DNA of 64,000 nt from Druceiella hillmani. Taxonomy: Eukaryota > Arthropoda > Insecta > Lepidoptera > Hepialidae. The translations under genes and the position numbers were made by a program. Of the stretch, positions 24,236 through 37,454 are shown piece by piece (position 1 is the stretch's first letter; every line of letters starts with the position of its first letter). The notes below the pieces were generated by a model. That model searched no databases. It was not told where the DNA came from and was given only the letters and a program-made list of their open reading frames with translations. The DNA lies in assembly GCA_039881145.1 (NCBI GenBank), contig JAYKKI010000132.1:2642501-2706500 (forward strand). Reading direction: 5' to 3'.

Positions 24236-24281
24236 AAAACATATGCGAAAACCATGATATAATGGTTTTCGCATATGTTTT
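24236..24281. repeat. Perfect 20 bp inverted repeat
   Basis: aaaacatatgcgaaaaccat (24236-24255) and atggttttcgcatatgtttt (24262-24281) are exact reverse complements with the loop gatata. The exactness implies a recent origin or selection. Confidence 0.95.
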
Positions 24282-26016
24282 GTGGGTGAATTCAGCAGGT
24301 TATAATTATACGGTGAAATGAAAAATGGAAAGCTGTTAGCAATAAATTACAGTGTGTTAAATAATGACGAAAGAAATAATATTGGTAGTAAAAAAAAAGA
24401 ACAATAAGTACTTAAGAATATAAAAACTTCCTTCCGTCGACATTTGTAAGCTTCTATGGATAAATCGTTCTGGATTTGATTGTCTAATTTACTTTATAAT
24501 TTCACTGCATATGTAAGGAAAGATCATTTGCAGAAAGTGGTATGATAGCTAATAAGGGTGCAAAGGGAATTTAGGAGATTTTCGGGGACCAAACCTCCTC
24601 ACACCTCTCATGTCTGAATATCTAAGACAATTTTCTTTAAATTACTTTAGTCGAAAGTGCATATAGAATTTATGTAACTAAAATCATTTTTATCCAGTCA
24701 AGGTGTTATTTTTAATTAAAAACTGTTTCTTGAAATATGATGCCGTCTCGAGAGTTGAGGTCGAAGCAAGCGTGTGTACTGATTATTTTAAATCAAACGT
24801 TTTTCTTTTATAATGAACTGACTAATGTCAGTGCTCGTCACCAATAAAGGCAGCACATTATTTTTGCATACCGTTAGGGTAGACTTAACTCACATTGAAG
24901 TAACTCCAGTCAAAGCAGGTCTCGGTGTTAATAGCCTATTACCATATGCAATCATGGTTTGTTTCAACTTAATCCTCAGTACACAAATATTTGTAATAAA
25001 TATTTTTCTCAGTTTTGAAATTTATCCGTCCGTTTGGATCATTCCTCCAGTTTAATTTCAGGAACGTTGTAAAAAAATATATGTCTACAATAGTATTGTC
25101 TACGCTTACTATGATATATATTGTAAAATGCTTTAATATGAAAAGGAATTAGGGGGATAGAGGAGGAAGTAGGAAAAGAGAATTTTTTTTGTTTAATGAA
25201 ATTCCCCAAATGAACTTTACAAATATTCCTTTCTTAATGAGAATTTATGTTAATTCAAGTATGTAATATGATATATGGTAAAACATATTAATAATTAAGA
25301 AAAATCTTATTAAAGATAATTTCTAATCGTATTATGATATTCGACATCGTTTTGAGATGAGCACTTGTTCCAAGAGCGATGAAAGTAAATCCATGCTTGT
25401 GTAGTAATTAAGAACTTTTACACCGTTTATAATTAATGTTTTCACTTATAAAAATGAGTATCAAATATATTTCATCTAACTATGCAGCCAAATATTTCAC
25501 AGGGCATGATTTATTTCTCTGACAGATGGTGTGCTTCTGTGACGAACTTTGTTGTTCCGCCCCTTTTACTGACCTTCATTAATAATTTGCAGAAAAGTTT
25601 GCCTAGTTTCAAATCAAAATGAGCAAAGTTGTATCATTTGAAATATTTATTATATTATGTATTTAGGTTTTAGGATTTAATTTCGCGATCTTCACTAGAG
25701 GCATTACGATTTTTAGAGATCTGTCATGAAAGTTTAACTAGTCATGATGGTCCAGGGCCATTTCATAAATATGAATTCCTTATAAGCTTATAAAATACAT
25801 CAGTTTTTGATATTGTGAAATACAACAGAACACGATGCTTATATATTTTACTCTTGTTGGAAAGGTTACCATGATTAATAATTGACGTAATTTTTTTTGT
25901 ACATTAAATGGCATTGCAAATAGTTTTACTTACAATTTCCTACGGTAATGTTAAAATTCTTGTTGTTCGTAAACAACTTTCAATGAAAACGGAATATATT
26001 TTGTATGTGGTTATAT

Positions 26017-26026
26017 TTTGTATATG

Positions 26027-26098
<72 letters not shown>

Positions 26099-26101
26099 TA
26101 A
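26017..26101. repeat. (AT)n microsatellite with TATACATA ends
   Basis: About 80 bases of alternating AT. It generates the I/Y-rich frames 25908-26126 and 26011-26220 on both strands. Confidence 0.95.
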
Positions 26102-27639
26102 TTATTTTTTAATTGTTTGCCTTTAATCCTAATAATGGAGGCAAAATATACTTTTCTATTGTCCACAGAAATGTGTCCGCAGAAATCTTGGGAAGCTCTT
26201 GTGAAAGTATATTTTGACAAGCTTACTTGATCTCGAAGAAAATAAGGAAAAGTGAGAAATAACTAACTATTTTCGTCTCAGTATTTACATGTGTAATACG
26301 AGATAAAGTTGATGGCAAAAGTTCATACAGTATTGGATCCAGGTGTTACAAGAACAAAGTAACATTATTAAATTCATAAAAGACAACAAAATAAGTTTCT
26401 GAAGGTTTTTACTATTGAGGAGAAATGTTATCATTTTTATGAAAATAACTGATTGTTCGTAATGATATTTTATAAGTACTATTACATCTACGGAACTCTA
26501 TTAACCAGCAAGGTGGAAAAAGTACAGATTGTGCCTCATTTTATCCTCTGTGTATACTTGACATACAAATCCACGAAACAAGCACTATCGACAAGATGGT
26601 CGAAAAAACCAACTAAAACTTAAAAACAGTGAAACAGCCATTCGTTTTGATCGCACCAGCACGAATGTAAGTTAAAGGTTAATTTTAAATTAATTTAAGC
26701 AATGGCTATATAAATAAAAAAGGCGTTCGACATTATTTATTGTAATATTTCCCAAAAAATATTATGTACTTAATTAGATTTTTATGATTTTTTTTTAATG
26801 TCTTATTAACAATGTTTGATATACTAACAGTATTACATATGCGCGTTTAAGAATAGAGATTTTTTTGGTTACAAATTTTATTTAGTTTCTTGCTCTTTCC
26901 TGTTTATCAATCGCTGAATTGTTGGCTTTATTATATTTTAATAAACATCAACCTTTTTAAAAATATTTTTGTTTTCTGTGATGGATGTACCATTCTGCTT
27001 TGTTTGTTACAAAAACGGCTTAAATGATGTTATTTTTACGTTCCATATGGTTTCCTCGAAAAATATAATATATCACATATAAAATTGAAATAAATTACTT
27101 GAATATTATCGATTTAGCACAGAACGTGAAGAATATGTAGGCGATAAATTTTTGGTAACTTATGAGTTCAATTTGGCCTAAATCAATGATTGAATATTTG
27201 CTGTTCCTGCCTACGGTTTGTTTAGTAAAAATATAAGTAATATTTTTATTTCTCGTATCATATCTTTACATATATAAACACTTATTATACATACTATATA
27301 CGTATATATATACACACACACTATCATGATAAATTAATGAACGTGCTTTCAAGGTTAATAAAGAGTAATGATACTCCTTACTAATGTGTAAATGTAAATA
27401 TATATTTTATTTAAAAACATTTAGTGCAGTTAAAACAAGAGGCAAAGAATTATGAAACATCGTTTTATATTAAATTATATAAATATCACTGCCTAGTAAT
27501 TATCAGTTTTCATTCCATTATAAATATTTGTAGGTAATAATATAAAACTTTCAAAATTCACTTCTACACTCCTTATTTCAATTACTACCTTTTTCTTCTT
27601 ACGCATCTACGTCTTAAAATTGATATCCGCGATTATTGA
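26102..27639. other. AT-rich non-coding stretch
   Basis: No gene seen. A short compound (TA)/(CA) tract lies at about 27291-27320. Confidence 0.5.
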
Positions 27640-27870
27640 AGTCACAATGCAAACTTAACGAAAGATACCTGCTCGTTTTCTTCGCAACGCACTGTTGTTA
27701 TTTCCAGCCAGCAGGTATACGTATTCGTAATCCCCGAGTTCACACTTCGACTAACCCTTAATTACGTTGACGCTCCCCATCTCACCCATTGCTCGAGATT
27801 CCAATTAATATTTCTCCAAAATCATGCCCGTCCGCGCATCTGCTTTATTCTGTCGGATTTAATATGAACA
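27640..27870. other. Isolated GC-richer block
   Basis: About 230 bases with raised GC and CpG (ttcttcgcaacgcactgttg, ccccgagttcacacttcgac, gttgacgctccccatctcac, cccgtccgcgcatctgc) in AT-rich flanks. No frame of note on either strand. By analogy with the duplicated blocks it may be a conserved non-coding element; no second copy was found in the window. Confidence 0.4.
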
Positions 27871-28699
27871 TATTGTCATTGCGTATTACTTCAATTCGAT
27901 GTACAAAATCATACGAAAGGTCGATTTAAGGAACGTTGAATATATTTTTGAAACAAATTATTAAAGTGAGACTAGCAGAATAAAAGAAATAGTTTTGTTT
28001 CTTAACACAAATCTTAAAAAAAAACAATGAAAGCCATTTTAGTGCAATTTACTTCAATTAATGTTGGTGTTTTTATTTTGTCTATTTTATTTCATGTATT
28101 TCTTTTTTGGCGGTATTTCCCTAAAATTATGAAAAAAAAAAAAATAATTTTATTTACACCTCAAATTTGCGTGTAAATTATATTTAGTGTTAACTTTTGT
28201 AATATATGCGCGGTAGTATGTCTTATTACTTATGATAAATAAGTTCCAGAGTCACAAAATTTCTATGGAAAACTATATTCAAAGACGGACAAATACATAA
28301 AAAATAAGTGGTCATTAAAAGCGTAAGCAATGACAAAGAAAAACGTAAGCCTACAAATTTAACTAAATTTTCCTTTCCAAAAAAAATCGGCATCTACAAC
28401 TTTTCTTTACAGCTAGGGAAATTTATAAAAAAGCATTTGAGTAATCGAAAATATTTGTCTGTATCTAAAAGAGTATCGACAGGTGAGATAAAACTTTAAA
28501 TTTGAAATTTTTTAATTTATTTTAAATATAATCGTTTGGAATTAAAAGATTGCTTAGCATTGTGGCTAGATGTCGTATTATTTATTTATGAAAGAATGTT
28601 TAAGTAATATTACTTATTAGTATTGCTATTAAATTATTCAAATTTGTTTTTCGTGACAATTTTTTTAACGAAGTTTGGCATGCATAATAATAGCTTGTA
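27871..28699. other. AT-rich non-coding stretch
   Basis: Nothing recognisable; the plus frame 28308-28499 is lysine/serine-rich by composition only. Confidence 0.5.
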
Positions 28700-29320
28700 A
28701 TATGGTAATTTCCAATCCTCCTTGAAAATGGATATACTCAATGTTATGTTTCGTAACAGTTTGGTGTAAGTCGTTCGACTATTCAAAGAACCTGGAAAAG
28801 ATTTTAGGAGAGTGATTTATTCAAAAGAAGACCGGTATTGGAAATAAAACTGGGCCCAGAGATGACTGATATACTGTGAGCCAAGCTTTACGAAATCGGA
28901 AATCTAGCTGCACAAACATTGAATATAAACTCGAAGAAGTGAGAGATGTACATAAGTGTTAGTCTGTATACTGTCAGAAGGAGACTTCTAGAAGTTGATA
29001 TACATATACAGCCAAAGACCTGTTAGAATTCTTAAATAACTTCATGGACACTGCATTACAAGGTTAAGGTCTGCCAAAAATTTGCGACATGGACCGACGT
29101 GAAGTGAAGTAGGATTTTATTTTCTTATGAAGCCAGAATTTCTTTATTTGGTGAGAACCGGCGTCGCAAAATGCTGAGAAGACCTGGAGAGCGTTACACA
29201 AGCGTTATATTAACAAACGTATGTTTCGCAGATATTACATCTTACGGTATATTACGTTCTCATGTTTTGGACAGGCATAACTTCTTAAGATCATACAGAG
29301 TCAGTTTTGCGCATGCCTAA
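28700..29320 (+). pseudogene. Ancient Tc1-like transposase fossil
   Basis: Translation in shifting frames gives ordered pieces of a Tc1-type transposase. From about 28740 it reads CYVSQQ, then GVSRSTIQRTWKRF, which closely matches NVSRSTIQRTWQRY of the element at 44 kb. Near 29090-29200 the pieces correspond to the region around the first catalytic Asp and the following motifs, now degraded (FYFLMKPEF, GVAKC, EDLESVTQ). At 29255-29300 it reads VLMFWTGI, then DHTES, matching VMFWAGI and DRSE. Many stops and frameshifts; the second Asp and the Glu region is not recognisable. No terminal repeats found. Clearly older than the 44 kb copy. Confidence 0.85.
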
Positions 29321-29432
29321 AATTCAAATCTGAGTATGGTCCATTGCTTTCAACACTAAGAAGCCAGGCACAAGATTTTCTCTTTAAATCTTTCCACATA
29401 ATACATATTGGACCTTTCACTGTTGGTATCCA

Positions 29433-29462
29433 ACACAAACACCGAGGGACTGGTGTTTGTGT
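29433..29462. repeat. Perfect small inverted repeat
   Basis: acacaaacacc (29433-29443) and ggtgtttgtgt (29452-29462) with an 8-base loop. Confidence 0.85.
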
Positions 29463-31229
29463 AGTGAATTAAATATTACTTAAAAAGCATCTGTTTCTCC
29501 TTCTAAGTTCAGCATCTTACCATCAAAAGCTTTAATAGCAAACAAAGTTTTACGATATATTTACGGTTTGATTTATAAAAGGTTGGACATATATGACTGT
29601 ATTAAATTTTAACCCGTTATTCCAATAATAGAGGTATAAATGTCTAAGGTAGACAAATATGTTATGTGCTTAAGGATCTATAATGTGAAAAATTCAGATT
29701 TTCGTTAGTTTGCGCAAAACAACAGTTCTTCCGAAACAATTAAGAAACCGAGAATTCTAAATCACACTGGAAAAGGTATCATTTGAAATTGATTATTAAT
29801 TGTTCAAATTCGTAAATTACATTCTCTTGTCCACAATATTGTTTAAATTAAGTGGGGTATACGCCCCAATTTAATTTTAAATTGATTTAACAATTATTTT
29901 CACATGCAAATAAACTTTGGTTACACAGACAAAAAGCGGTCGTGGTCACATTAGATCTAATCAAAACCTTTCGCGAGTTCAATGTCCGACTACGGTCAAA
30001 ACCTTTTCTTCGAAATTACAGTTGAAATATACTAAATAATAGGATTAAAATTTGAGAAGCCTATATTTAAGACTAAGTGATTTATTTCAGTTGAGGTATC
30101 CAGGACAAATGTCGAAATTGTATACTTGAATTAGGTAAAGCAGTTGGGAAAAATTTAATAGCAAATTATTTTATTGAGCTCCTTTTTTAAATAAAAGTAC
30201 ACAATAGTCTCAAAAAAATTATAAAGTAAAATGTGGAAATAAAAACAAATAATTTTTTTTGCGAATAGAGACAAAGCGGATTTTATTTTACGTACGCTCC
30301 GTAATTGTTAACCGCTTTCTTTACGTTTTAAGTGAAAAAAAATTACGTAGAGTAATAACAACCAGTAAAATTAACCTATATATGTATTGATGTGCGTTTA
30401 ACTCGCAAAATGCATTTGAACATTATAGCGAGCTCTTGTACTTCGATCTGTACTTTGTATGAAATTACCTATATACGAAACTAATTACAGTGTGCGATTA
30501 ATAATGTTATTCTCTTTTTGATTTACTGAAACAAAACCTTAACTACTTCTGAAACTTATTTGATAATATATAACGAATGAAAATGTAAAAAAAGTAGGAT
30601 TCTTTTACACATAAATTATAATTAATTTCTTGGTTATACTCGTATTCAGAGTCTAGTCGTGATTTATTGGAATCTATTCTTGGTTTTCTTTGCGAATAAA
30701 TTGCAAAACACACAATAAACTTAATTGATTTAGGTATGTATTCTCATAAATTTGTAACTATATAATACTTAGATCCATTTCTTAAGATACTAAAATATGA
30801 GAAAATTTTGATTTTAAGTCTAAAAGTTCTATAGTTTTATTAAACACGATTTTTTTATTAACTTTCAATATTCAAATCACGCTTACTGTAATATTCCTTT
30901 AGTTTTAGACTTGATTTAAATATACACTGTTGACTTTTATATATCTAGTAATAAGTAATAATAAATTTTAATTACATAAAAGCTATTGTATTTTAGTAGT
31001 TACTCTAAAGCCGTATATCTGTATTTATTTTGTGTAGGCTTTAATCCGTATCTCTCTCTATTAACTCTTTAAAGTCATTTTGTATAAATTTATATTTCGT
31101 ATCTACTTCTATATTTTTTATAAAATTATCAGTAATGTTCGAGAAACAACTAACAAACTGACCATCTGATGATAATTATACAAATTAGTGTAGATTCGAG
31201 CAGTTATTAGTTCATGCAATATATATTAA
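29463..31229. other. AT-rich non-coding stretch
   Basis: Nothing recognisable on either strand. Confidence 0.5.
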
Positions 31230-31350
<121 letters not shown>

Positions 31351-31569
31351 TCGACATAAATTAAATTCAGAAATGGTGGAAATCTTCTTAAAATACGTCA
31401 TTGACCTTAAAGATTTAATCAAAATGAATTTCACGTCAATATCATATTCAAATTAATTTTTATAAATTTTAAAAACCAGGAAAAGCGTACATAAAAGTCA
31501 TTTTCATTTATCTCTTAGGAGAGTATCGATTACGATACTGTTTGATGATAACAAAAAAACGTACGATAT
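31351..31569. other. AT-rich spacer
   Basis: Nothing recognisable. Confidence 0.5.
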
Positions 31570-32185
31570 AAGAAAAACAAAATCGACCAAGTGCGGGTCG
31601 GACTCGCGCATGAAGGGTACCATGAAAATAAATAATAATAAACTTATAACTGCGTATTTCTCGTAGACATCGTGAAAAACATAGTTTTTGTCGAGAAAGC
31701 CGCGTATAATAAAAATTACACAACATATATTTATCAAACCAATTTTCGTTGAAACTTTAATTTAAATTCTACTACTTAACTTTTAATTTTTTTTTTTAAT
31801 TTTACACACGTTAGTTGAAAAGTTAGGGGGGGGGACACTTTAAAATTTAAGAAGGCGTATGTCACCAAATAATCGCTTGAAGAAAGTTAATTTCTAACCT
31901 GTATATAAATTTTAAAATTTATCTAACAAACTCCGCACGCCTGGTACTGGATTTTTTTCATCCCTCAATTACATGTGTGGTCAGTGCCACCCTTAATATT
32001 ATTTTTTTCCTAATTCCACTATTTAATTATTCAGTGGTTCATAGAAAACACCTACCATCCAAAATTCATATATATAGTGCCAATAATCTCCAAGTCAAAT
32101 GGCAGTGAAATACGGACGCACAGACGGACAGGAATTATAGGGATTCTGTTTTTGGCATTTGGTTACGGAACTACAAAAATGCGTA
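31570..32185 (+). repeat. Dispersed repeat A, copy 2
   Basis: Starts with gaccaagtgcgggtcggact followed by cgcgcatgaagggtacc and ends with acggacgcacagacggacag, gattctgtttttggcatttgg and ttacggaac. The interior landmarks match the copy at 3424-3910, but this copy is about 130 bases longer in the middle (about 31790-31930). The start and tail fit a repeat type widespread in insects. The minus frames 31504-31737 are incidental. Confidence 0.8.
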
Positions 32186-32449
32186 TGAGTTGACTAAAAA
32201 TATCTTCATAATTAATTTAAACTACGTGATGTAGTATTATTTCTTTTTTAAGTTTCATTGTATTACAACATTTTAAGAATTATTAATGAATTTCTACACA
32301 ATTAAAGCCAAACATATTCAATATTTAAAAAACATCTTGTTTTGTAAAGTCTGGCAAGCATATAATTGGAATGTGCATTTACTAAAATTCCACAATCAAC
32401 TATTGAAACTACCACAAGTTTCTAAGCCATGCAATTTTCAGTTCAAACA
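32186..32449. other. AT-rich spacer
   Basis: Nothing recognisable. Confidence 0.5.
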
Positions 32450-33130
32450 ATTTATCTGAGTCAAAACTTATTAAAACACTCTCTCTCTCCCAATAAACCG
32501 TTCGAATGCGCACGAGAATTTCTTGTAATAAATCAAAACTTCGAATTAAATACACCAGTTTCCCGTGCACACTAGCTTAAATTTTCCAAAATGCGATCGG
32601 ATTTCCGCTTAAATCTTTCCGATCCAAATTTCGCCTCTCTCGAAACCCTATCCCGGTGGCATGCGCTCATAAATAAACCAAATTATCAAACCCTCTCCAA
32701 AAAAAGTCAAAACTAAATTCCATTTACGGCCTTATTCGAGCTGGGGCGACTGAATATTGGTAGATAATGGATTTCGCCCCTTATATTTTATCGAACGGCG
32801 CCAGAGCCCCCAAGGCCGGTCTCGTATTCAAATAAAACTCCCTTAATGCAACATTAATACCATAAAGCACAAAACAATTTGATCGACGTAAGCGCCCGTC
32901 TCAGATATCATATAAAGATTTTCCCGAATGGAGCGAGGGCGGGGCGGCATATTGAAAAAAATTATTTGTTTTTCTTTTGCGAATATCCAAGATAAGTAAA
33001 GGTCTGGCCTGATTTACATTAGAACGTACGATGTTGTTGTAGGAGGATGGGCGTCTCGAGAAAGTGGCTGATAGAAGATTAGAAAAATGGCTCGAGCGAG
33101 GCGTTAGCAACGCTCTGAAATGGCATTCCT
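32450..33130. other. Large GC-richer block
   Basis: About 680 bases with much higher GC and CpG than the flanks, for example ccggtggcatgcgctc, gaacggcgccagagccccc, ggagcgagggcggggcggc, gtctcgagaaagtggctg. There are short open frames (32901-33173 minus) but no recognisable domain and no convincing splice borders. The only marked structure is the gcgaggcgttagcaacgctc stretch near 33094-33115. The composition resembles the duplicated blocks. Candidates: conserved non-coding regulatory region, a 5' exon/promoter region, or an unrecognised mobile element. Confidence 0.45.
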
Positions 33131-35309
33131 TGGTAAGTAAAAATATTGTTATGGAAAATTTGATTGATCGCATAAGAAGATAGGAATATTATACTTATCA
33201 TATTACGAAAAAAGAATATATTATAGAATAATACTTTCTTTATATGAAATTTAACTAACTGTCAATATAATCAATTGGCTGTGATGTGTTGTTACAGAAA
33301 TTTAAATGTTGTTTCACCGGATTCAGACTATCATACAATGTATTGTAGAATTCATCTGAAATAAAGGTTTCTAATAGACATTGAAAACACTTGTCATCTT
33401 TTTGATAAGCCTTTATTACGTAATGGCTTTTGTATTCGTATATCGTATAATAAATATAGGTCAAGATTAAAACATACTTCATTTTTATAGCTGAAATTTA
33501 ACAACTTTTTTTAACAGCTTTTTTCTTTTCTGTTTCATCTCTGACAATAGTAACAAGATTTTTAGTCTATAATATATGTCTCTCAGAATTAATGTACAAG
33601 TTTGGAGACATTTAATAGATCCTGAAATACTGGTCAAACACAGAAACTAAAGATTATTTCTTGAAAAATTTTTTAAAAAATTATTTCCAATATATGTTGT
33701 TTGGACGAATTTCTTCTCACGTAATTTTAATAATATCATAACATATATAATTATAGTTAAGTGTTTTGAAGTTAGTCTGTTATATTCCAGTTTAATTATA
33801 TATTGTGGAGAATATTCTAAAATAAAGTCAACAAAACCCTTGAATTTTTTTCTTTCTTTTGGTTTCAATTGAACGGAGAATAAAATTAGGTTTGTCCGAA
33901 AAATTTAAGTTCACATTGATTTCTTTCTTCCTTACGTTTCTTGAAAGAACAAAGCAAGACGTAAATCGACACGGATTTATATATTTTAGATAAATATAGC
34001 AAATATACATAAGTAATTTTTCTATCTTTCTCTTTTTTGTTCTCTCCTCTCTTATTATATATATATCGGTGTTCTTTTTAAACGTCGTCAAAAGGCCATA
34101 ATAAACATGATTACGGTGCAGTGTAGATACTATATGAGTTTTATAATCCAATAAATAATCTTAAAATATATAGTAGAATTGAATTGAATAATTGGTTGGA
34201 TGAACTTGAGCATCTATGAAATATATGCAAATAATATGACAAAATATTTTTTAACACAAATATCACTTACGAGCAGAAATTATTGACAAAATAATTAAGA
34301 TGTTAATAAAATGTACATTCAACGTTATATAACAAAAGTTTAAAGCATAACAAATTATTCAAATTACACATAATGGAAAAAAAATTGCTATTCTTGAACG
34401 ATACAAGTGCAATTAAAACAATAATATTGCACATAAGCAATGGGTTAGTTTGTTGGTGCTATCTGTTAAGATAAATATAAGAAAACTGCTTCGTTTAAGA
34501 TTTTAATAAGGTTATTTTTATGGACGATCATTCTTACTAAACATATATCTAACATTAGGAAAAAAATTAATGTTGTAATTTTATTAAAAATGATTAATAA
34601 TAAAAAAAAATTAATATGTTGCAAAGGTAAGTAAAACCGGTTGAAAAATTTATACGATATTTTGTTTATGGATTTTATTATATTTAAATATGTTTAATGT
34701 GAGTTAAAACCACAACTACAAGTCCAGTAACTTCAGAGGACTAAAGGATACCGAATAATATTCCATTTCGTTTATTTAACAATAAATAAAACGAACGGTT
34801 TTCATTTCATTTTACCTTTGTGTTTAGAATAACGTTGGAAATGTTTCGAATTAAAACTATTCTAATTACATTTATCCGTAAGCTCGTATATTTCTATCGG
34901 CACAAAATTTAAATATCTGAAAAAATACGTATTTTATTACTGTCGATTTTAACTTAGGAAAAATAATTTTGGTTTTATTATTTTATTTGCGAGCAAGTAC
35001 ATGAATAAATAATATATGTAAATAAAATACTACGCAAGTTTGTTGTTAACTTTACCACATAAGACAAAAAAATCTTTTGAATAAAACTTAGTGTATGTTA
35101 AAATTTACTAAATAAACCGATTTATTCAATTAAAATGAAGTTTTATTTTTAAATAAAAAAAAGTGTTTGTTAGGTAACTTCTAAAATAAATATTGTTCCT
35201 TAATAAATTAATTCCTGAGAAAAATACAGTCATATTTATTATTTTTAAGATCAAGTAATTCTCCAAATTACAAAGACCTAAATATTCTTATTTTTTTCTT
35301 TGTAGTGGG
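33131..35309. other. AT-rich non-coding stretch
   Basis: The minus frames 33255-33482, 33647-33868 and 33828-34151 are lysine/isoleucine-rich with no recognisable domain, consistent with chance frames in AT-rich DNA. Confidence 0.45.
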
Positions 35310-35480
35310 CCATGTGGCTCTTTATCACTCGGATACCACGACTCCAACAACATTGTCGATTTGGCGATGATCAATGCGGATACAAGCCGACAAAAGGGAG
35401 ATTGACAAGGGAGATTGACATGCTTTTAAATGGCATTGTACTGACTTGTCGGTTACAATCCGTTTCAGTTACTCCATGAA
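35310..35480. other. Isolated GC-richer block
   Basis: About 170 bases (gtgggccatgtggctct, cactcggataccacgactcc, gcggatacaagccgac) with raised GC and a short tandem duplication of gggagattgaca at about 35395-35420. No frame of note. Confidence 0.35.
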
Positions 35481-36346
35481 AAGTTTTGCTTCTCTGTTGT
35501 ATTCTCAAATTAATTAGTATTTTCCCATTAATCTAGTTGCCGATTAAAATATATGATATATGGATGATACACTATGTATGATGTATGGTTTGACTATGAA
35601 TGGTATATTTTTTAATTAGCTTCAAATTTGTATTTAATTTGGGTTAAATTAACTATCATAGACCTTTGTAAATTGGCTTCTTTTCACGTTATACTTAAGA
35701 TAAAAAAATTTGCTTGTTTCGAATTTTTTATGACTAATTCCTTTGCAGATTAATATAAAAATATTCAAAGATGATCAGATATGTGGAAATATTGATGTAG
35801 TATTTATATAAGTTAAAAGAAAATCTGTGTAAATAAATCACCAGCATATACCAAAAAAAACAATCAAAAATATAATTGTTAAGCTTTTCCATAAAATATT
35901 TATTGATATAATATCAAAATATATACTAAGCTATTTGTTATAGAATGGGTTGAATATTATTCTAAAAAATTATATATCTTTTATGACTAGAAAGGTGACC
36001 CCCTTTCTAGTCATTAAAGATATATTATCCTTTTCCATTACTTCATATTTGTGTACCCTGCAGTAATTTATTCGCTCATTTTATGCTTAACCAGAATTAA
36101 GTTTCCGTCTGAAAGCAATTTCAAAAACAGGGAGTTTTCGAAATGTAAAAAGAAAGAAGACCAGTAACCTTACAACCATTTACGTATTATACGGATCTGC
36201 TTAAATAAAAGGAATAAGTGCAAATATACCTGTAGCTAAAATAAAATTGTAGATGCATAGCCAACCGGAATATCCAAATTCCCAAATTTCTTCAGGAAAA
36301 AGTTTAAGAAAACTTTAAGCCTCTCTGCTGCATCGCAAAAGTTCGC
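35481..36346. other. AT-rich non-coding stretch
   Basis: No gene. Contains the hairpin at 35972-36025. Confidence 0.5.
35972..36025. repeat. Near-perfect 24 bp inverted repeat
   Basis: atatatcttttatgactaga plus aagg (35972-35995) faces its reverse complement at 36002-36025 with one mismatch; loop tgaccc. Confidence 0.92.
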
Positions 36347-36703
36347 TGAATAATCTCGCGCGACTCAAAGTGAGCGACGGTAAAGAGATTATTATAATGA
36401 AACATTTTGCGACGCGCGTTCCGCACCCGCTCAAATATTCAACGTGGAAGGTTGGGCGGGAGGATTTAAAATTTGAAAGCTTAGCCGCTATACGCAATGC
36501 GACGCGTCGATGCGACCACGGGTCCGCTTTGAAGTCTTCTCACTTATGTATTCTTTTATGCGCCTTTGTTTTGCGCAACTCTGAATTACGCTTATTTTAC
36601 CCTCTTTAATTAAAGCAAATGGCGGTTTATGCACAGCTAGCTGTTTCCATGGAGGGCGGCCGTGTTTTTGGTGGACAATGGTTACCGTTTTAATTTATGG
36701 ACA
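36347..36703 (+). repeat. Duplicated GC-richer block 2, copy a
   Basis: About 357 bases that align with the reverse complement of 46393-46742 end to end, roughly 75-80% identical by eye. Shared segments include taaagag-ttattataatga, attttgcga, tcaaatatt, gcgg-ggatttaaa, atacgcaatgcgacgc, ggtccgctttga, atgtattcttttatgcgcct plus ttgttttg, actctgaatta, cttattttaccctc, tttaattaaagcaaatggcg and ttggtggacaatggtta. Differences include insertions/deletions not in multiples of three, so the open frames here (36315-36497 minus, 36370-36609 plus) are not conserved. Candidate duplicated conserved non-coding element. Confidence 0.88.
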
Positions 36704-37454
36704 GGACTTTCAAGTTGTTTTGACCCAAGAGTATTTGTATAATATTTTAAAATGTAAACATCCCATACCCATTACGTGGACTTGTAACAAATACCTTGTT
36801 TTGCGTAAGGAATAGGTAATAATAGCTTTGTTGTTACCTGATTTGCCGTAACGGAACTGCTATTTAAAATTAGTTTGTCTACTTATTTTCAGCCAATGAT
36901 CTAGAAATAAAGCGTGATACTTCTAATGAAATTCTATCTTCTGTAATATCTTTTTTTTTCGTAGAAATATATACTACATTTCAAAAATGAGGCTTAACCT
37001 TCATCATGAGTTGTCCATTATTAATTTATATGAAACACGTAGTTATGTACGCTCGTACAGAAACTTTATGTATAATTGTGAGCAGATTACCCGGATTAGT
37101 CTGTAAATTCTAAAAATAAGATAGATAATAATAGCATTTTATTTTCGTCTTCTACTAGGAATGTAATTATTGACATGTTGAAAAATAGATATTTATAAAA
37201 ATTAAATATGACTAAAGTAGTCTATGATACATAAAAGGGAATAATAAAAAAATTGGTGAAAACTAACAACAAAGTGGAATAATTTTTTTTATTTTCGGGC
37301 GGATCAAATGTATCAATTTTGTCGGGTATCTGTTTATCAAATTATTTTAAGTAGTTAGTTATAAATTTTACTTGAAGAGATTAGCCAATGTTTTAAAATT
37401 TATTGTAAAATTGCTTTTGATGTATATATCATTTAAAAATTTAATGTAAAGTAA
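36704..37454. other. AT-rich non-coding stretch
   Basis: Nothing recognisable. Confidence 0.5.

Larger units (their letters stand above)
23712..26016. other. AT-rich non-coding stretch
   Basis: No confirmed gene. The plus frame 24825-25055 (GSTLFLHTVRVDLTHIEVT, then a hydrophobic run) matches nothing I recognise and has no clear splice borders. A purine-rich tract at 25141-25182 is followed by a T run. Confidence 0.45.

Noticed and set aside
24825..25055. Plus frame with hydrophobic segment as a membrane protein exon
   Set aside because: No recognisable family, no clear splice borders, and hydrophobic runs are expected from T-rich DNA.
33255..34151. Series of minus-strand frames as exons of one gene
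   Set aside because: Composition-driven K/I/Y-rich translations, no consistent splice sites, no recognisable domain.
36315..36609. Overlapping frames in block 2 copy a as a gene
   Set aside because: The inverted copy at 46.4 kb has indels that break these frames, although its sequence is otherwise well kept.
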